DNA from: Sphingobium sp.
GTDB taxonomy: Bacteria; Pseudomonadota; Alphaproteobacteria; Sphingomonadales; Sphingomonadaceae
DNA length: 64,000 nucleotides
NCBI GenBank assembly: GCA_003248935.1
Contig: QFQF01000006.1
Location: 62,001 to 126,000, forward strand
Direction of reading: 5' to 3'
Part shown: positions 27,409 to 36,081 of the stretch, piece by piece
How positions within the stretch are numbered: the stretch's first letter is position 1
How the letters are laid out: the number at the start of each line of letters is the position of its first letter
Notes under the pieces: generated by a model
Database searches by the model: none
The model's input: only the letters and a program-made list of their open reading frames with translations
Told to the model about the DNA's origin: nothing
Program-made: the position numbers and the translations under genes

Positions 27409-28083
27409 TCAGAGCGTCGCCTCGATTTCCCGCGCGGCGATGTCGGGATTGGGGGCGAGGCTGATCGGACGGCCGACGACGAGGATCGAGGCGCCCCGGT
27501 CCAGCGCCTGGCGCGGGGTCACGGCGCGCTTCTGGTCGCCGAGCGGGCCGCCGGACGGGCGGACGCCGGGCACGACGAAGAAGCCGTCCGTCCAGGCGCG
27601 GCGCGCGGCAGCGACTTCCTCGCCCGAACAGACGATGCCGTCGAGGCCCGAGGAGCGGGCGAGATCGGCGAGCCGAGCGACCTGATCCAGCGCATTGCCG
27701 CCGACGCCGATGTCGATCAGATCATCGCCGTCCAGGCTGGTGAGCACGGTGACGGCCACGACCCTGGTATTCTTGCCCGCAGCGGCCTTCGCATCCTCCA
27801 GCATCGCGCGGCCCCCGGCGGCGTGGACGGTAACGATCGCCGGTTCCAGCACATGCAGCGCCTGCATCGCCTTCGCGACGGTGTTGGGGATGTCGTGCAG
27901 CTTCAGGTCGAGGAAGATGGGAAGGCCGATCTTCCCCATCTCATGCACGCCATGATGCCCGTTGGCGCAGAAGAATTCGAGGCCGAGCTTCAGGCCGCCG
28001 ACATGATGCCGCACCCGCTCCGCAAGCGTCCGGGCGCGAGCGAGGTCGGGAGTATCGATGGCGACGTAGACGGGGCTGCTCAT
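27409..28083 (-). CDS. pyrF: Orotidine 5'-phosphate decarboxylase
   Basis: PyrF converts OMP to UMP, the last step of de novo pyrimidine synthesis. The 224-residue barrel has the catalytic set Asp59-Lys61-Asp64 in FLDLKLHDIPNTV and the phosphate loop VVPGVRPSGG with downstream VVGRPI. The ATG at 28081-28083 overlaps the lapA stop by 4 nt, so it is coupled to lapA. It ends just before the convergent TorF gene. Confidence 0.96.
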   Translation of the reverse strand: MSSPVYVAIDTPDLARARTLAERVRHHVGGLKLGLEFFCANGHHGVHEMGKIGLPIFLDLKLHDIPNTVAKAMQALHVLEPAIVTVHAAGGRAMLEDAKAAAGKNTRVVAVTVLTSLDGDDLIDIGVGGNALDQVARLADLARSSGLDGIVCSGEEVAAARRAWTDGFFVVPGVRPSGGPLGDQKRAVTPRQALDRGASILVVGRPISLAPNPDIAAREIEATL

Positions 28084-28412
28084 GGGGTGACGGTGCCGAT
28101 CTGAAGGTCCGGTTGAGTTTGCGAGGGAGGGGCCGGGGGAGGCGGGGACGTCGCCGCCGCCGCCGCCGTGGCGCTGGCCAGGGCACGCTCGGCGCTTTCG
28201 AGCCGCTTGCGCATCCGCCAGCGGGTGGCGCGGGCGACGATCCAGAACGGCGCCGCCCCGGCGACGAAGGCGCCCACGACGAGGACGGGCAGTTTGGCGT
28301 CGGCGACGAGGTCGCCCCAGAGCTTCACGGGAACGGAGATCCAGTTCGCCTTGCAGAACAGGGCCAGCGCCACGGCGAGGACGACCCACAAGGCTGTTTT
28401 CAGGAACTGCAT
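28080..28412 (-). CDS. lapA: LapA-domain (DUF1049) inner-membrane protein
   Basis: A 110-residue protein with two membrane helices (about 5-25 and 42-62), a short charged region RATRWRMRKRLESAERAL typical after the second helix, and a proline/alanine-rich tail. In enterobacteria LapA (YciS) works with LapB in control of LPS synthesis through LpxC; no lapB is adjacent here, so the role is inferred from the family only. AAGGGG lies before the ATG. It sits between purB and pyrF on the minus strand with 44 nt and -4 nt spacing. Confidence 0.85.
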   Translation of the reverse strand: MQFLKTALWVVLAVALALFCKANWISVPVKLWGDLVADAKLPVLVVGAFVAGAAPFWIVARATRWRMRKRLESAERALASATAAAAATSPPPPAPPSQTQPDLQIGTVTP

Positions 28413-28456
28413 CGCATCCCCTTATTGCTGTTGGCCGGGAAGCTTAGGGGATTTTT

Positions 28457-29797
28457 TCAGGGGGTGCCACCCTGACCGCGCATTTCCGGGCCGAACACGC
28501 GCGCAAAGATCGTGTCGACATGCTTGAAGTGATAATCGAGGTCGAACTTCTCCTCGATCTCCGCCGCGCCGAGCGCCGCCGCCACGTCGGCATCGGCCTT
28601 CAGCAGTTCCATCAGCGAGAGCGCGCCGTCCGATTCCCACACCTTCATCGCGTTGCGCTGGACCATGCGATAGGCGTCCTCGCGCGACACGCCCGCCTGG
28701 GTGAGGGCGAGCAGCACGCGCTGCGAGTGGACGAGGCCGCCCATCTTGTCGAGATTCTTCATCATCCGCTCGGGATAGACCAACAGCTTGTCGATGACGC
28801 CGGTCAGGCGACCGAGTGCGAAGTCGAGCGTGATCGTCGCGTCCGGGCCGATATAGCGCTCGACCGACGAGTGGGAGATATCGCGCTCGTGCCAGAGCGC
28901 CACATTCTCCATCGCGGGCAGGGCATAGGCGCGCACCATGCGGGCAAGGCCGGTCAGATTCTCCGTCAGCACCGGGTTGCGCTTGTGCGGCATCGCACTC
29001 GAACCCTTCTGGCCCGGCGAGAAATATTCCTCCGCCTCAAGCACTTCGGTGCGCTGGAGATGGCGGACCTCGACGGCGAGGCGCTCGATCGAGGAAGCGA
29101 TGACGCCCAGCGTCGCGAAGAACATCGCGTGCCGGTCGCGCGGGATGACCTGGGTCGAGACCGGTTCGACGGCGAGGCCGAGCTTCGCGGCGACATGCTC
29201 CTCGACGCGCGGATCGATGTTGGCGAACGTGCCGACCGCGCCGGAGATCGCGCAGGTCGCGACATCCGCGCGCGCCGCGACCAGGCGGGCGCGGCAGCGG
29301 GCGAACTCGGCATAGGCCTCCGCCATCTTCAGGCCGAAGGTGACGGGCTCCGCATGAATGCCGTGGCTGCGGCCGATGCTGGGGGTCAGCTTATGCTCGA
29401 ACGCGCGGCGCCTGATCACTTCCAGCAGCCGGTCGAGATCAGCGATCAACAGATCGGACGCGCGGGCCAACTGCACGGCGAGGCAGGTGTCGAGCACGTC
29501 GGAGCTGGTCATGCCCTGATGCATGAAGCGCGCCTCGTCACCGACATTTTCCGCGACCCAGGTCAGGAAGGCGATGACGTCGTGCTTGGTCACAGCCTCG
29601 ATCGCGTCGATGGCGGGCACGTCGATGGCGGGGTTGGTCGCCCACCAGTCCCACAGGGCCTTCGCCGCGCTTTTGGGCACCACGCCCAGTTCGGCGAGCG
29701 CCTCGGTCGCGTGCGCCTCGATCTCGAACCAGATGCGGAAGCGCGATTCGGGCTCCCAGATCGCTGTCATTTCGGGGCGGGCGTAGCGCGGGACCAT
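28457..29797 (-). CDS. purB: Adenylosuccinate lyase
   Basis: PurB catalyses two fumarate-releasing steps of purine synthesis (SAICAR to AICAR and adenylosuccinate to AMP). From ATG 29797 it has 446 residues, slightly longer than many homologues. The superfamily signature GSSAMPHKRNP is near residue 280, with the catalytic His of TSSD/GRSHG segments upstream. GAGGA is 8 nt before ATG 29797, which decides the start against a longer frame. It probably leads a purB-lapA-pyrF transcript, joining purine and pyrimidine synthesis. Confidence 0.96.
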   Translation of the reverse strand: MVPRYARPEMTAIWEPESRFRIWFEIEAHATEALAELGVVPKSAAKALWDWWATNPAIDVPAIDAIEAVTKHDVIAFLTWVAENVGDEARFMHQGMTSSDVLDTCLAVQLARASDLLIADLDRLLEVIRRRAFEHKLTPSIGRSHGIHAEPVTFGLKMAEAYAEFARCRARLVAARADVATCAISGAVGTFANIDPRVEEHVAAKLGLAVEPVSTQVIPRDRHAMFFATLGVIASSIERLAVEVRHLQRTEVLEAEEYFSPGQKGSSAMPHKRNPVLTENLTGLARMVRAYALPAMENVALWHERDISHSSVERYIGPDATITLDFALGRLTGVIDKLLVYPERMMKNLDKMGGLVHSQRVLLALTQAGVSREDAYRMVQRNAMKVWESDGALSLMELLKADADVAAALGAAEIEEKFDLDYHFKHVDTIFARVFGPEMRGQGGTP

Positions 29798-30050
29798 GGT
29801 GCGAATCCTCAAGAGACGGGGAATGGGGCGGCGCCTAGCAGCGTCGGGCCTGTGCGGCAAATCGCAAGCCGTTCCCCTGCCGCGACTCGGCTGGTCGCAA
29901 AAAGGCATGGCGCGGACGACGAGGCGCCCCGCCCATGGGACGAAAGCGGCGGTGGCATCGGGGATGCGAGGAACGAAGGTGCGGTGCGCTTCATTATTGT
30001 TCCATATCGGTTATGCTGACCTAGCTGATTATAAATGCGGAGAAAATTGA

Positions 30051-30425
30051 ATGGTTCGGGTCGGTTTGTGCGTTGCGGCGCTCTCGCTCGCGACGCCGGT
30101 GCTGGCTGCTCAGGGTGGTGTGCAGAATTCGACCAATCAGTCCTCCGGCAATGCGAGCGGTGGTGCAGGCGGTAATGCCGCGGTCGTGGCGATCGTGAAC
30201 AGCGAGTTCCCGGCCTATGACGCGAATGGATCGGGACTTCTGGAGCAGCCGGAATTCGTGAAGTGGATGATTGCGCTGAAGGATCAGGAAATGAAGGCGA
30301 CCGGCAGAGCCTTGCCCGCGTCGGAAATCTCCGCCTGGGCGGCCGGCGCGTTCACCTCGGCGGATGCCGACGGTGACGGGCAGGTGTCGAAGACGGAACT
30401 GATCGCCTATCTGACGGGCCGCTGA
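30051..30425 (+). CDS. Exported EF-hand calcium-binding protein
   Basis: A 124-residue protein with a signal peptide (1-20, cleaved near VLAAQ), a Gln/Asn/Gly/Ser linker (21-43) and two canonical EF-hand loops: residues 57-68 (D57, N59, S61, G62, E68) and 105-116 (D105, D107, D109, G110, E116). Two intact loops suggest real Ca2+ binding in the periplasm or outside the cell. The partner and process are unknown. GGAGA precedes the ATG. It is monocistronic, ended by a strong terminator. Confidence 0.85.
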   Translation: MVRVGLCVAALSLATPVLAAQGGVQNSTNQSSGNASGGAGGNAAVVAIVNSEFPAYDANGSGLLEQPEFVKWMIALKDQEMKATGRALPASEISAWAAGAFTSADADGDGQVSKTELIAYLTGR

Positions 30426-30480
30426 GGCCGGCACCCGTATGGGAGTTACCCCGCGAAGGACTGCGGAGGGAGAGGAGACG

Positions 30481-30515
30481 GGCGGTCCGGAGCATATCCG
30501 GGCCGCCTGTTTTTC
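30481..30515 (+). terminator. Rho-independent terminator of the EF-hand gene
   Basis: GGCGGTCCGG (30481-30490) pairs over 10 bp with CCGGGCCGCC (30498-30507) around the loop AGCATAT with one G-U pair, and is followed by TGTTTTTC. This is a strong intrinsic terminator 55 nt after the stop codon. Confidence 0.85.
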
Positions 30516-30747
30516 GTGCTCGGCCGGTGCAGGCCCGCATGGCGAAGTTGCGGAAGTTGCGGGTTGCCATTGCATTTCATGAATGGTGTAAAAAATGATG
30601 TACAGGATATTGGTAAATATAGAAAATATGGCTTTTCTATGCGGCATGGCGCTTCTGTAACGCGCGGTCGTGACCGTAGGACAGCGGTTTGCCGAGGCGG
30701 GGGTAATGCTCTGGCGGTGTGTTCGAACGGAATTGCCGCTTTGGCTT

Positions 30748-30777
30748 AGTCCTCTCCCGCGAAAGTGGGAGAGGACT
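30748..30777. repeat. Palindromic element with GAAA tetraloop (REP-like)
   Basis: AGTCCTCTCCCGC (30748-30760) and GTGGGAGAGGACT (30765-30777) form a 13-bp stem, with one G-U pair, closed by a GAAA (GNRA) tetraloop. There is no T-run, so it is not a plain intrinsic terminator. Related CCTCTCCC...GGGAGAGG palindromes are common between genes in GC-rich alphaproteobacteria, so I read it as a REP-like element or 3' stabiliser between the convergent EF-hand and radC genes. Confidence 0.65.
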
Positions 30778-30818
30778 CCGGGAAGACCGTTCGTCATCCG
30801 CCCCCTGCCTGTTCCCTC

Positions 30819-31541
30819 CTACAACAGCCCTTGCGCGCGCAGGCTGGTGTGGCCGTTGGCGGCGATGATGATGTGGTCGTGGACCGAGATGCCGAGGCGT
30901 TTGCCCGCGTCCACGATGTGACGGGTGACCTCTATGTCCTGCCGGCTGGGTGACGGGTCGCCGGACGGGTGATTGTGGACGAGGATCAGGCTGGTCGAAC
31001 CCAGGTCCATCGCGCGGCGAATAACCTCCCGCGTGTAGATCGCCGCCTGGTCGATCGATCCGTCGCCCATCGCCTCGTCGCGCAGCAGTTCGTTGCGGGC
31101 ATTGAGGTGCAGGACGCGGACCCGCTCTATGCCGAGCCACGCCATGTCGGCGCGCAGATAGTCGAGGAGCGACTGCCAGCTGCCCAGCACCGGCTTTTTC
31201 CGGATTTCCCCGCTCAGCATGCGCAGGGCGGCGGCCTGAACGGCCTTGATCGCGGCGGCGCTGGTTTCCCCCATGCCGGGCACGCGTTCGAGCGCGGCCC
31301 AGTCGGCGCTGAGCACCGCGCCGAAGCTGCCGAATTCCACGAGCAGCCTGCGCGCCAGCGGTTTCGTGTCGCGGCGGGGGATGGCGAGGGCGAGCAGATA
31401 TTCGATCAGCTCATGGTCGAGCAGGGCGTCGCGGCCCCCTTCGCGCAGGCGTTGACGCAGCCGCGCGCGATGGCCCGCGCCGTCGTGACCGGCGTCCGAG
31501 CCCGCCCCCGATGTCCGAACCGACCCCCCGTTTTGCGTCAT
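30819..31541 (-). CDS. radC: RadC-family JAB/MPN-domain protein
   Basis: A 240-residue RadC-type protein. It has an N-terminal helix-hairpin-helix region (about 35-105, ALERVPGMGETSAAAIKA) and a C-terminal JAB metal-binding domain with the set HNHPSGDPSPS plus a downstream Asp. Despite the name, a DNA-repair role is not established; JAB domains are usually metal-dependent peptidases or isopeptidases. It is monocistronic on the minus strand and divergent from ydbH. Confidence 0.93.
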   Translation of the reverse strand: MTQNGGSVRTSGAGSDAGHDGAGHRARLRQRLREGGRDALLDHELIEYLLALAIPRRDTKPLARRLLVEFGSFGAVLSADWAALERVPGMGETSAAAIKAVQAAALRMLSGEIRKKPVLGSWQSLLDYLRADMAWLGIERVRVLHLNARNELLRDEAMGDGSIDQAAIYTREVIRRAMDLGSTSLILVHNHPSGDPSPSRQDIEVTRHIVDAGKRLGISVHDHIIIAANGHTSLRAQGLL

Positions 31542-31601
31542 CCGGCCCTTTTCCCGCTCATTCCGGCATGAAGGATATTTACCCGAGGCCGGACGTTCTG
31601 C

Positions 31602-34600
31602 ATGCGTTACGGAAAATCACAGGACAGCCAAGGGCCCGGGTCGAGCGCACGCATGGATTCTGAAGAAACGGACGCCGGTTCACGGTTCGGCGGGAAGGCC
31701 GCCTGGCTTCTGGGCGGGACGGGGCTGTTCGGCCTGACGCTGCTTGGCCTGTGGACGCAGCGCGAGCCGATCGCCGAGAATTTCATCGCCCGCGAACTGA
31801 CGACGATGGGCGTGCAGGCCCGATACGAGCTGGTGTCCGTCGGCCTGCGCACGCAGCGGATCGAGAACATCGCGCTCGGCGATCCGGCGCGGCCGGACCT
31901 GACCGCGCGCTGGGTCGAGGTGGACCTGACCCTGTCCGGCCTGATGCCGTCGGTCGCGGCGGTGCGGGCGGGGGGCGTGCGCCTGCATGGCCGCTATCAT
32001 GACGGCGTGCTGTCGCTGGGCGAACTCGACAAGTTTCGCGACCCCAGGTCGACGGCGCCGTTCAGCCTGCCCGATATCGCCGTCGGGCTGGACGACGCGC
32101 GCATGCGCCTCGACACCGATTATGGCGCGGTCGGCATGAAGCTGCAGGGGAGCGGCAACCTTCAGGACGGATTTGCGGGCAAGCTGGCCGCCGTCATGCC
32201 GGCGATCGCGGCCGGCGGCTGCACCGGGCGGCGGGCGAGCGCCTATGTCGACCTGTCCATGCGGGACGGCCAGCCGCACATCGCCGGACCGCTGCGCGCG
32301 GCGGCGTTGGGATGCGGAGAGGGCGGCCCGTTGCTGGCCGGGCCCGTGGCCGACATGGACGTGACCCTGGGCAAGGCGCTGGACAGCTGGGCGGGCAGGG
32401 TTGCCCTGTCGGCGCAGGCGGCGCGCGGCGGCGGCGCGACCATCGCCCGGCCCGCCCTGAAGCTGATGTTCGACGGCAATATGCGGGGCACGCGCGGGCA
32501 GGCCGACCTCACCACCGCCGCGGCGCGTTATCTGCCCGCGCAGGGCCTGCGGATGGCCGGAGTGCAGGGCAGCGCCTCCTGGTCCTACGCGCCCGGCGCG
32601 AAGGGGCCGGCGGTCCGGGTCGAAGGCACGGCGGGCGCGCAGGACGTGCGGTACGGCGCGTTCGATCCGGTCGCGAGCGCCCGCGCGCTGGCGCAGACAC
32701 CGGTCGGGCCGCTGGCGGAAAGGCTGGCGATCGCGTTGCGGAACGCGGGGCGCGACAATCACCTGCGCTCGCACTTCGCGCTGGCGCACAGGGACGGGGC
32801 GGGGGCCGTGGTGCTGACCGACAGCGCCGCCACCGCCGCGAGCGGGGCACGGGTCGCGCTTGGCCCGGACAGCCGCTTCACGGTGAGCTGGCCGAACGCC
32901 GACTGGCGCCTTGCCGGGAGCGTCACGATGGAGGGCGGCGATTTGCCGCATGCCGCGCTGCGCCTGACCCGCCATGCGGCCGGTGGCCTTGGCGGGCAGC
33001 TGTTCGTCGACGATTATGTCGCGAAGGACGCGCGCCTGTCGCTGGAGCCGGTGCGCTTCTTCGCGGACAAGGCCGGGGGGACGCGCTTCACGACTGCCAT
33101 GCGGTTGAAGGGACCGCTGGAGGGCGGCGGGGTGGACGGCCTGTCCGTTCCGGTCACGGGGCGCATCGGCCGGGGCGGTACGCTGGCGATCAATCCCGAT
33201 TGTACGCCGCTGTCCGTCGAACGCCTCACCTACAGCGGTTTCGCGATCGGGAAGACGCGGCTGACCGCCTGTCCGGATGGTCCCGCGCTGCTCGCCTTCG
33301 GCCCGGGCGGGATGTCCGGCGGGGCGGTGGTCAGGGCGCCGCGAATCGCCGGGCGGCTGGGGCAGAGCCCGCTGCGGCTGGCGGCGGACAGCGTGCGCCT
33401 GACCCTGGCGCGGCCGGGATTTGACGCGCGCGCCGTCGACCTGTCGATCGGGCCGGAGGGCGCGCCCGTGCATCTGGCCGCCGCGAGCCTTACGGGCGCA
33501 ATGCAGGCCAACGGAATGCGGGCGGGCGGGTTCGGCGGCAAGCTGGCGGGGACGAGCGGCCGGATCGGCGCGGTGCCGCTGCTGGCGAGCGACGCGGCAG
33601 GCGACTGGAGCTTCGCCGACGGGACGCTGAGCGTGAAGGGCGGGCTGACCCTGAGCGACGCGGCCGCGCCCGACCGGTTCAACCCGCTGGTCTCGCGCGA
33701 TTTCACGCTGGCGATGAAGAACGGACGGATCACCGCCCGGGGGACGCTGCGCGAGCCGCGCAGCGATGCCGCCATCCTGACCGCCGACATCGTCCACGAC
33801 CTGGGGCCGGGCAAGGGCAAGGCGGACATCGCCGTCCCCGGCATCACCTTCTCCCCGCGCCTCCAGCCCGAACGGGTGACCCGCCTTGCTCTGGGCGTGA
33901 TCGCCAACGCCAGCGGCACGGTCAGCGGCAAGGGGCAGGTGCGCTGGACCGGCGACAGCGTGACCAGCGACGGCGCGTTCAGCACCGACAGGATGGATTT
34001 CGCCGCCGCCTTCGGCCCGGTCACGGGCCTGTCAGGGGAGATCCGCTTCACCGACCTGCTCGGCATGGTCAGCGCGCCGCATCAGGAGGTACGCATCGCC
34101 AGCGCCAATCCGGGCATCGAGGCGACGGACGGCGTCGTGCGCTATCAGTTGCAGGCCGGGCAGAAGGTGCATGTCGAGGGCGGCGAATGGCCGTTTTCCG
34201 GCGGGCGGTTGCTGCTGCTGCCGACGACGATGGACTTCAGCGCGGAGACCGAGCGCTACCTGACGTTCCGCGTCATCGGCATCCAGGCGGGCGAGTTCAT
34301 CAACAAGATGGAGCTGGAGAACATCTCCGCCACCGGCGTGTTCGACGGTATCATGCCTCTGATATTCAACGCGCAGGGCGGGCGGATCGCGGGCGGCGTG
34401 CTGGTCGCCCGGCAGGAGGGGCTGCCGCCGTTGATCATGCCGGAGGGCGTCCTGCCCTCCATCCCGTGCGATCCCCGGCGGCTTTCGGGCACATTGTCCT
34501 ATGTCGGGCCGGTGTCGAACGAGCAGGTGGGCGTGATGGGCAAGCTCGCCTTCGACGCGCTGAAAGACCTTCAGTACAAGTGCCTCTCGATCTTCATGGA

Positions 34601-34901
34601 CGGCGCGCTCGACGGGGAGGTGGTGACGAACGTCGTGTTCAACGGCGTCAATCGCGGCCAGCTGGGCGACGCGCCGAAGAGCATCGCGAAGAACTTCATC
34701 GGCTTGCCGTTCCTCTTCAACGTCAAGATACAGGCGCCGTTCCGGGGCCTGATGGGAACGGCCAGATCGCTGGTCGACCCCAGCGAACTGGTGCGCGACA
34801 AGGTGGGCGACCAGTATCAGCAGGAAATACAGCAACGTGCACAGCAGGGCCTTGCGGTTAAGCCTCCCGCAAGCGAGACTGTGCCACAGAAGGAAGAATG
34901 A
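31602..34901 (+). CDS. ydbH: YdbH-family AsmA-like intermembrane phospholipid transport protein
   Basis: A 1099-residue protein with one N-terminal membrane anchor (about residues 33-50) and a very long beta-rich periplasmic part of the AsmA/TamB/YdbH bridge type. In E. coli YdbH, anchored in the inner membrane, contacts the YnbE lipoprotein to form a lipid-transfer bridge to the outer membrane, redundant with TamB and YhdP. The C-terminal third (residues about 840-1060, from FAAAFGPVTGLSG) matches the conserved YdbH region best. The next two genes are ynbE- and ydbL-like with ATGA overlaps, which confirms the operon. The start is uncertain (31602 or 31653). Confidence 0.88.
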   Translation: MRYGKSQDSQGPGSSARMDSEETDAGSRFGGKAAWLLGGTGLFGLTLLGLWTQREPIAENFIARELTTMGVQARYELVSVGLRTQRIENIALGDPARPDLTARWVEVDLTLSGLMPSVAAVRAGGVRLHGRYHDGVLSLGELDKFRDPRSTAPFSLPDIAVGLDDARMRLDTDYGAVGMKLQGSGNLQDGFAGKLAAVMPAIAAGGCTGRRASAYVDLSMRDGQPHIAGPLRAAALGCGEGGPLLAGPVADMDVTLGKALDSWAGRVALSAQAARGGGATIARPALKLMFDGNMRGTRGQADLTTAAARYLPAQGLRMAGVQGSASWSYAPGAKGPAVRVEGTAGAQDVRYGAFDPVASARALAQTPVGPLAERLAIALRNAGRDNHLRSHFALAHRDGAGAVVLTDSAATAASGARVALGPDSRFTVSWPNADWRLAGSVTMEGGDLPHAALRLTRHAAGGLGGQLFVDDYVAKDARLSLEPVRFFADKAGGTRFTTAMRLKGPLEGGGVDGLSVPVTGRIGRGGTLAINPDCTPLSVERLTYSGFAIGKTRLTACPDGPALLAFGPGGMSGGAVVRAPRIAGRLGQSPLRLAADSVRLTLARPGFDARAVDLSIGPEGAPVHLAAASLTGAMQANGMRAGGFGGKLAGTSGRIGAVPLLASDAAGDWSFADGTLSVKGGLTLSDAAAPDRFNPLVSRDFTLAMKNGRITARGTLREPRSDAAILTADIVHDLGPGKGKADIAVPGITFSPRLQPERVTRLALGVIANASGTVSGKGQVRWTGDSVTSDGAFSTDRMDFAAAFGPVTGLSGEIRFTDLLGMVSAPHQEVRIASANPGIEATDGVVRYQLQAGQKVHVEGGEWPFSGGRLLLLPTTMDFSAETERYLTFRVIGIQAGEFINKMELENISATGVFDGIMPLIFNAQGGRIAGGVLVARQEGLPPLIMPEGVLPSIPCDPRRLSGTLSYVGPVSNEQVGVMGKLAFDALKDLQYKCLSIFMDGALDGEVVTNVVFNGVNRGQLGDAPKSIAKNFIGLPFLFNVKIQAPFRGLMGTARSLVDPSELVRDKVGDQYQQEIQQRAQQGLAVKPPASETVPQKEE

Positions 34902-35101
34902 TGCGCAAAGCGGGGACATTGGCGGGATGGACGGGGGCGGGCCTTGCGGCGCTGACCCTTGGCGGCTGCATTCAGGTGAAGGCGCCGGACAAGCCCATAG
35001 AGATCAACCTCAATGTGAAGGTGCAGCAGGAGGTCGTGGTGCGCCTGCAACGCGATGCGCAGGACCTGATCGAGAATAATCCGGAGTTGTTCCCGCAATG
35101 A
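34901..35101 (+). CDS. ynbE: YnbE-family outer-membrane lipoprotein
   Basis: A 66-residue lipoprotein with lipobox LGGC near residues 22-25; the mature part is only about 42 residues and contains the conserved IEINLNVKVQQEV. In E. coli YnbE stacks into a beta-bridge that extends YdbH to the outer membrane. Two ATGs are possible, 34898 and 34901; AGGA spacing (6 nt) favours 34901. It overlaps the ydbH stop, and its own stop overlaps the next start, so the three genes are coupled. Confidence 0.88.
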   Translation: MRKAGTLAGWTGAGLAALTLGGCIQVKAPDKPIEINLNVKVQQEVVVRLQRDAQDLIENNPELFPQ

Positions 35102-35502
35102 TACGCCAGACGATATTGGGTTCACGCGCTTTCGCCTCATCCCTTTGCGCCATGACGCTTGCGTTCGCCGCAGTGCCCGCCCTTGCGCAGTCAGGTGCGG
35201 TCGCCGACGCGATCGCGGCCGGGACCGTGGGCGAACAGTCCGACGGTTATCTGGGCGTGGCCGGATCGGTCCCCGCCACGGTCAAGTCCGAAGTGGATTC
35301 GATCAACATCAAGCGGCGCGCCGTTTATACCGACCTGGCCGCGAAGCGCGGCGTCACCGTGTCCGACGTCGCGGCCGCGACCGGATGCCAGACGCTCGCC
35401 AGCCGCGTGAAGGACGGGCAGATGTACAGCATTTCGGGCGGCGGCTGGCAGAAGAAGGCCGGGCCCATTGCACTTCCGTCCTATTGCGCGACCGCAAACT
35501 GA
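35098..35502 (+). CDS. ydbL: YdbL-family (DUF1318) periplasmic protein
   Basis: A 134-residue exported protein with a signal peptide (cleaved near ALAQ, residue 31). The mature domain has AVADAIAAGTVGEQSDGYLG and the DSINIKRRAVYTDLAAKRG region typical of DUF1318. In E. coli YdbL is thought to regulate or chaperone the YdbH-YnbE bridge. Two cysteines (GCQTL and SYCAT) may form a disulfide. The ATG overlaps the ynbE stop by 4 nt. A hairpin follows. Confidence 0.87.
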   Translation: MIRQTILGSRAFASSLCAMTLAFAAVPALAQSGAVADAIAAGTVGEQSDGYLGVAGSVPATVKSEVDSINIKRRAVYTDLAAKRGVTVSDVAAATGCQTLASRVKDGQMYSISGGGWQKKAGPIALPSYCATAN

Positions 35503-35509
35503 CGCTTTC

Positions 35510-35544
35510 GCCACCCTGATTCCGTCCCGGAATCGGGCGGTGGC
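35510..35544 (+). terminator. Hairpin after ydbL (possible terminator)
   Basis: GCCACC and GATTCC on the left pair with GGAATC and GGTGGC on the right, with a short asymmetric interior loop, just 8 nt after the ydbL stop. No T-run follows, so termination may be Rho-assisted or the hairpin may protect the 3' end. Confidence 0.4.
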
Positions 35545-35575
35545 GCTATGCTTTGGGCCATCTCGTCCGCAATGG

Positions 35576-35604
35576 TTGACTTGCCGTTCCCGCCTTTCTA
35601 AACG
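35576..35604 (+). promoter_or_regulatory. Putative promoter of the atp F0 operon
   Basis: TTGACT (35576-35581), a 17-nt spacer and TAAACG (35599-35604) lie 68 nt before the atpI start, in the 169-nt gap after ydbL. The -35 is nearly consensus; the -10 is weak. Motif match only. Confidence 0.35.
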
Positions 35605-35671
35605 GGCCGCGCCTTGACGGGTGCAGCCGCTTGAGGCCATTGCCGTTGCATAAGTAAATGTGGAGCGGACG

Positions 35672-35995
35672 ATGGCCAAGGATGCGCCCGGGCAAGACCC
35701 TCCCGGCGAGGACGCGCGGATCAAATCGCTCGAAGAGCGGATCGAACGCGCCGAACATGCCGAGGCGGTCAGGACCGGAAAGACGCAGGCACCGGCGGCG
35801 GATGAGAATTACCGCCTCGGCAATCGCGTTCTTGCTGAACTGATCGGTGGTCTTGTCGGCGGTGCGCTGATCGGGTGGTTGCTTGACCGTCTGTTCGGCA
35901 CGACGCCCTGGCTCCTGCTGGCCTTCCTCTTCGTGGGGATCATCGTGGCCTTCAGGAACATCATAAGGATTTCGACGAAGCGTCCTGATCGCTGA
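35672..35995 (+). CDS. atpI: AtpI-family protein of the F0 operon
   Basis: A 107-residue protein with a charged N-terminus (about 1-48) and two membrane helices (about 55-75 and 80-98), matching the AtpI/Gene1 group found at the head of F0 operons. AtpI helps assembly of the c-ring and has been linked to Mg2+ supply. ATG 35672 is chosen because GGAG is 6 nt upstream; the GTG at 35660 lacks a site. It is followed by atpB after 86 nt. Confidence 0.88.
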   Translation: MAKDAPGQDPPGEDARIKSLEERIERAEHAEAVRTGKTQAPAADENYRLGNRVLAELIGGLVGGALIGWLLDRLFGTTPWLLLAFLFVGIIVAFRNIIRISTKRPDR

Positions 35996-36081
35996 GGGGC
36001 GCTTTTGTTATAGAGTTAGGGTTCCTGCCGCCATGGTCAAGGAGCCGCAGGGTTTTTTCAGCAGGGTTTTCAGGGGTGAAC

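Larger units (their letters stand above)
30426..30818. other. 393-nt gene-free gap between EF-hand gene and radC
   Basis: The gap holds the EF-hand terminator (30481-30515), a short tandem GAAGTTGCG repeat near 30545-30565, an AT-rich patch at about 30575-30650 that contrasts with the surrounding GC-rich DNA, and a palindrome at 30748-30777. I see no convincing open frame, tRNA or known riboswitch. Confidence 0.6.

Noticed and set aside
31680..33797. Minus-strand open frame antisense to ydbH
   Set aside because: GC-bias shadow without domain; ydbH with its operon partners explains the region.
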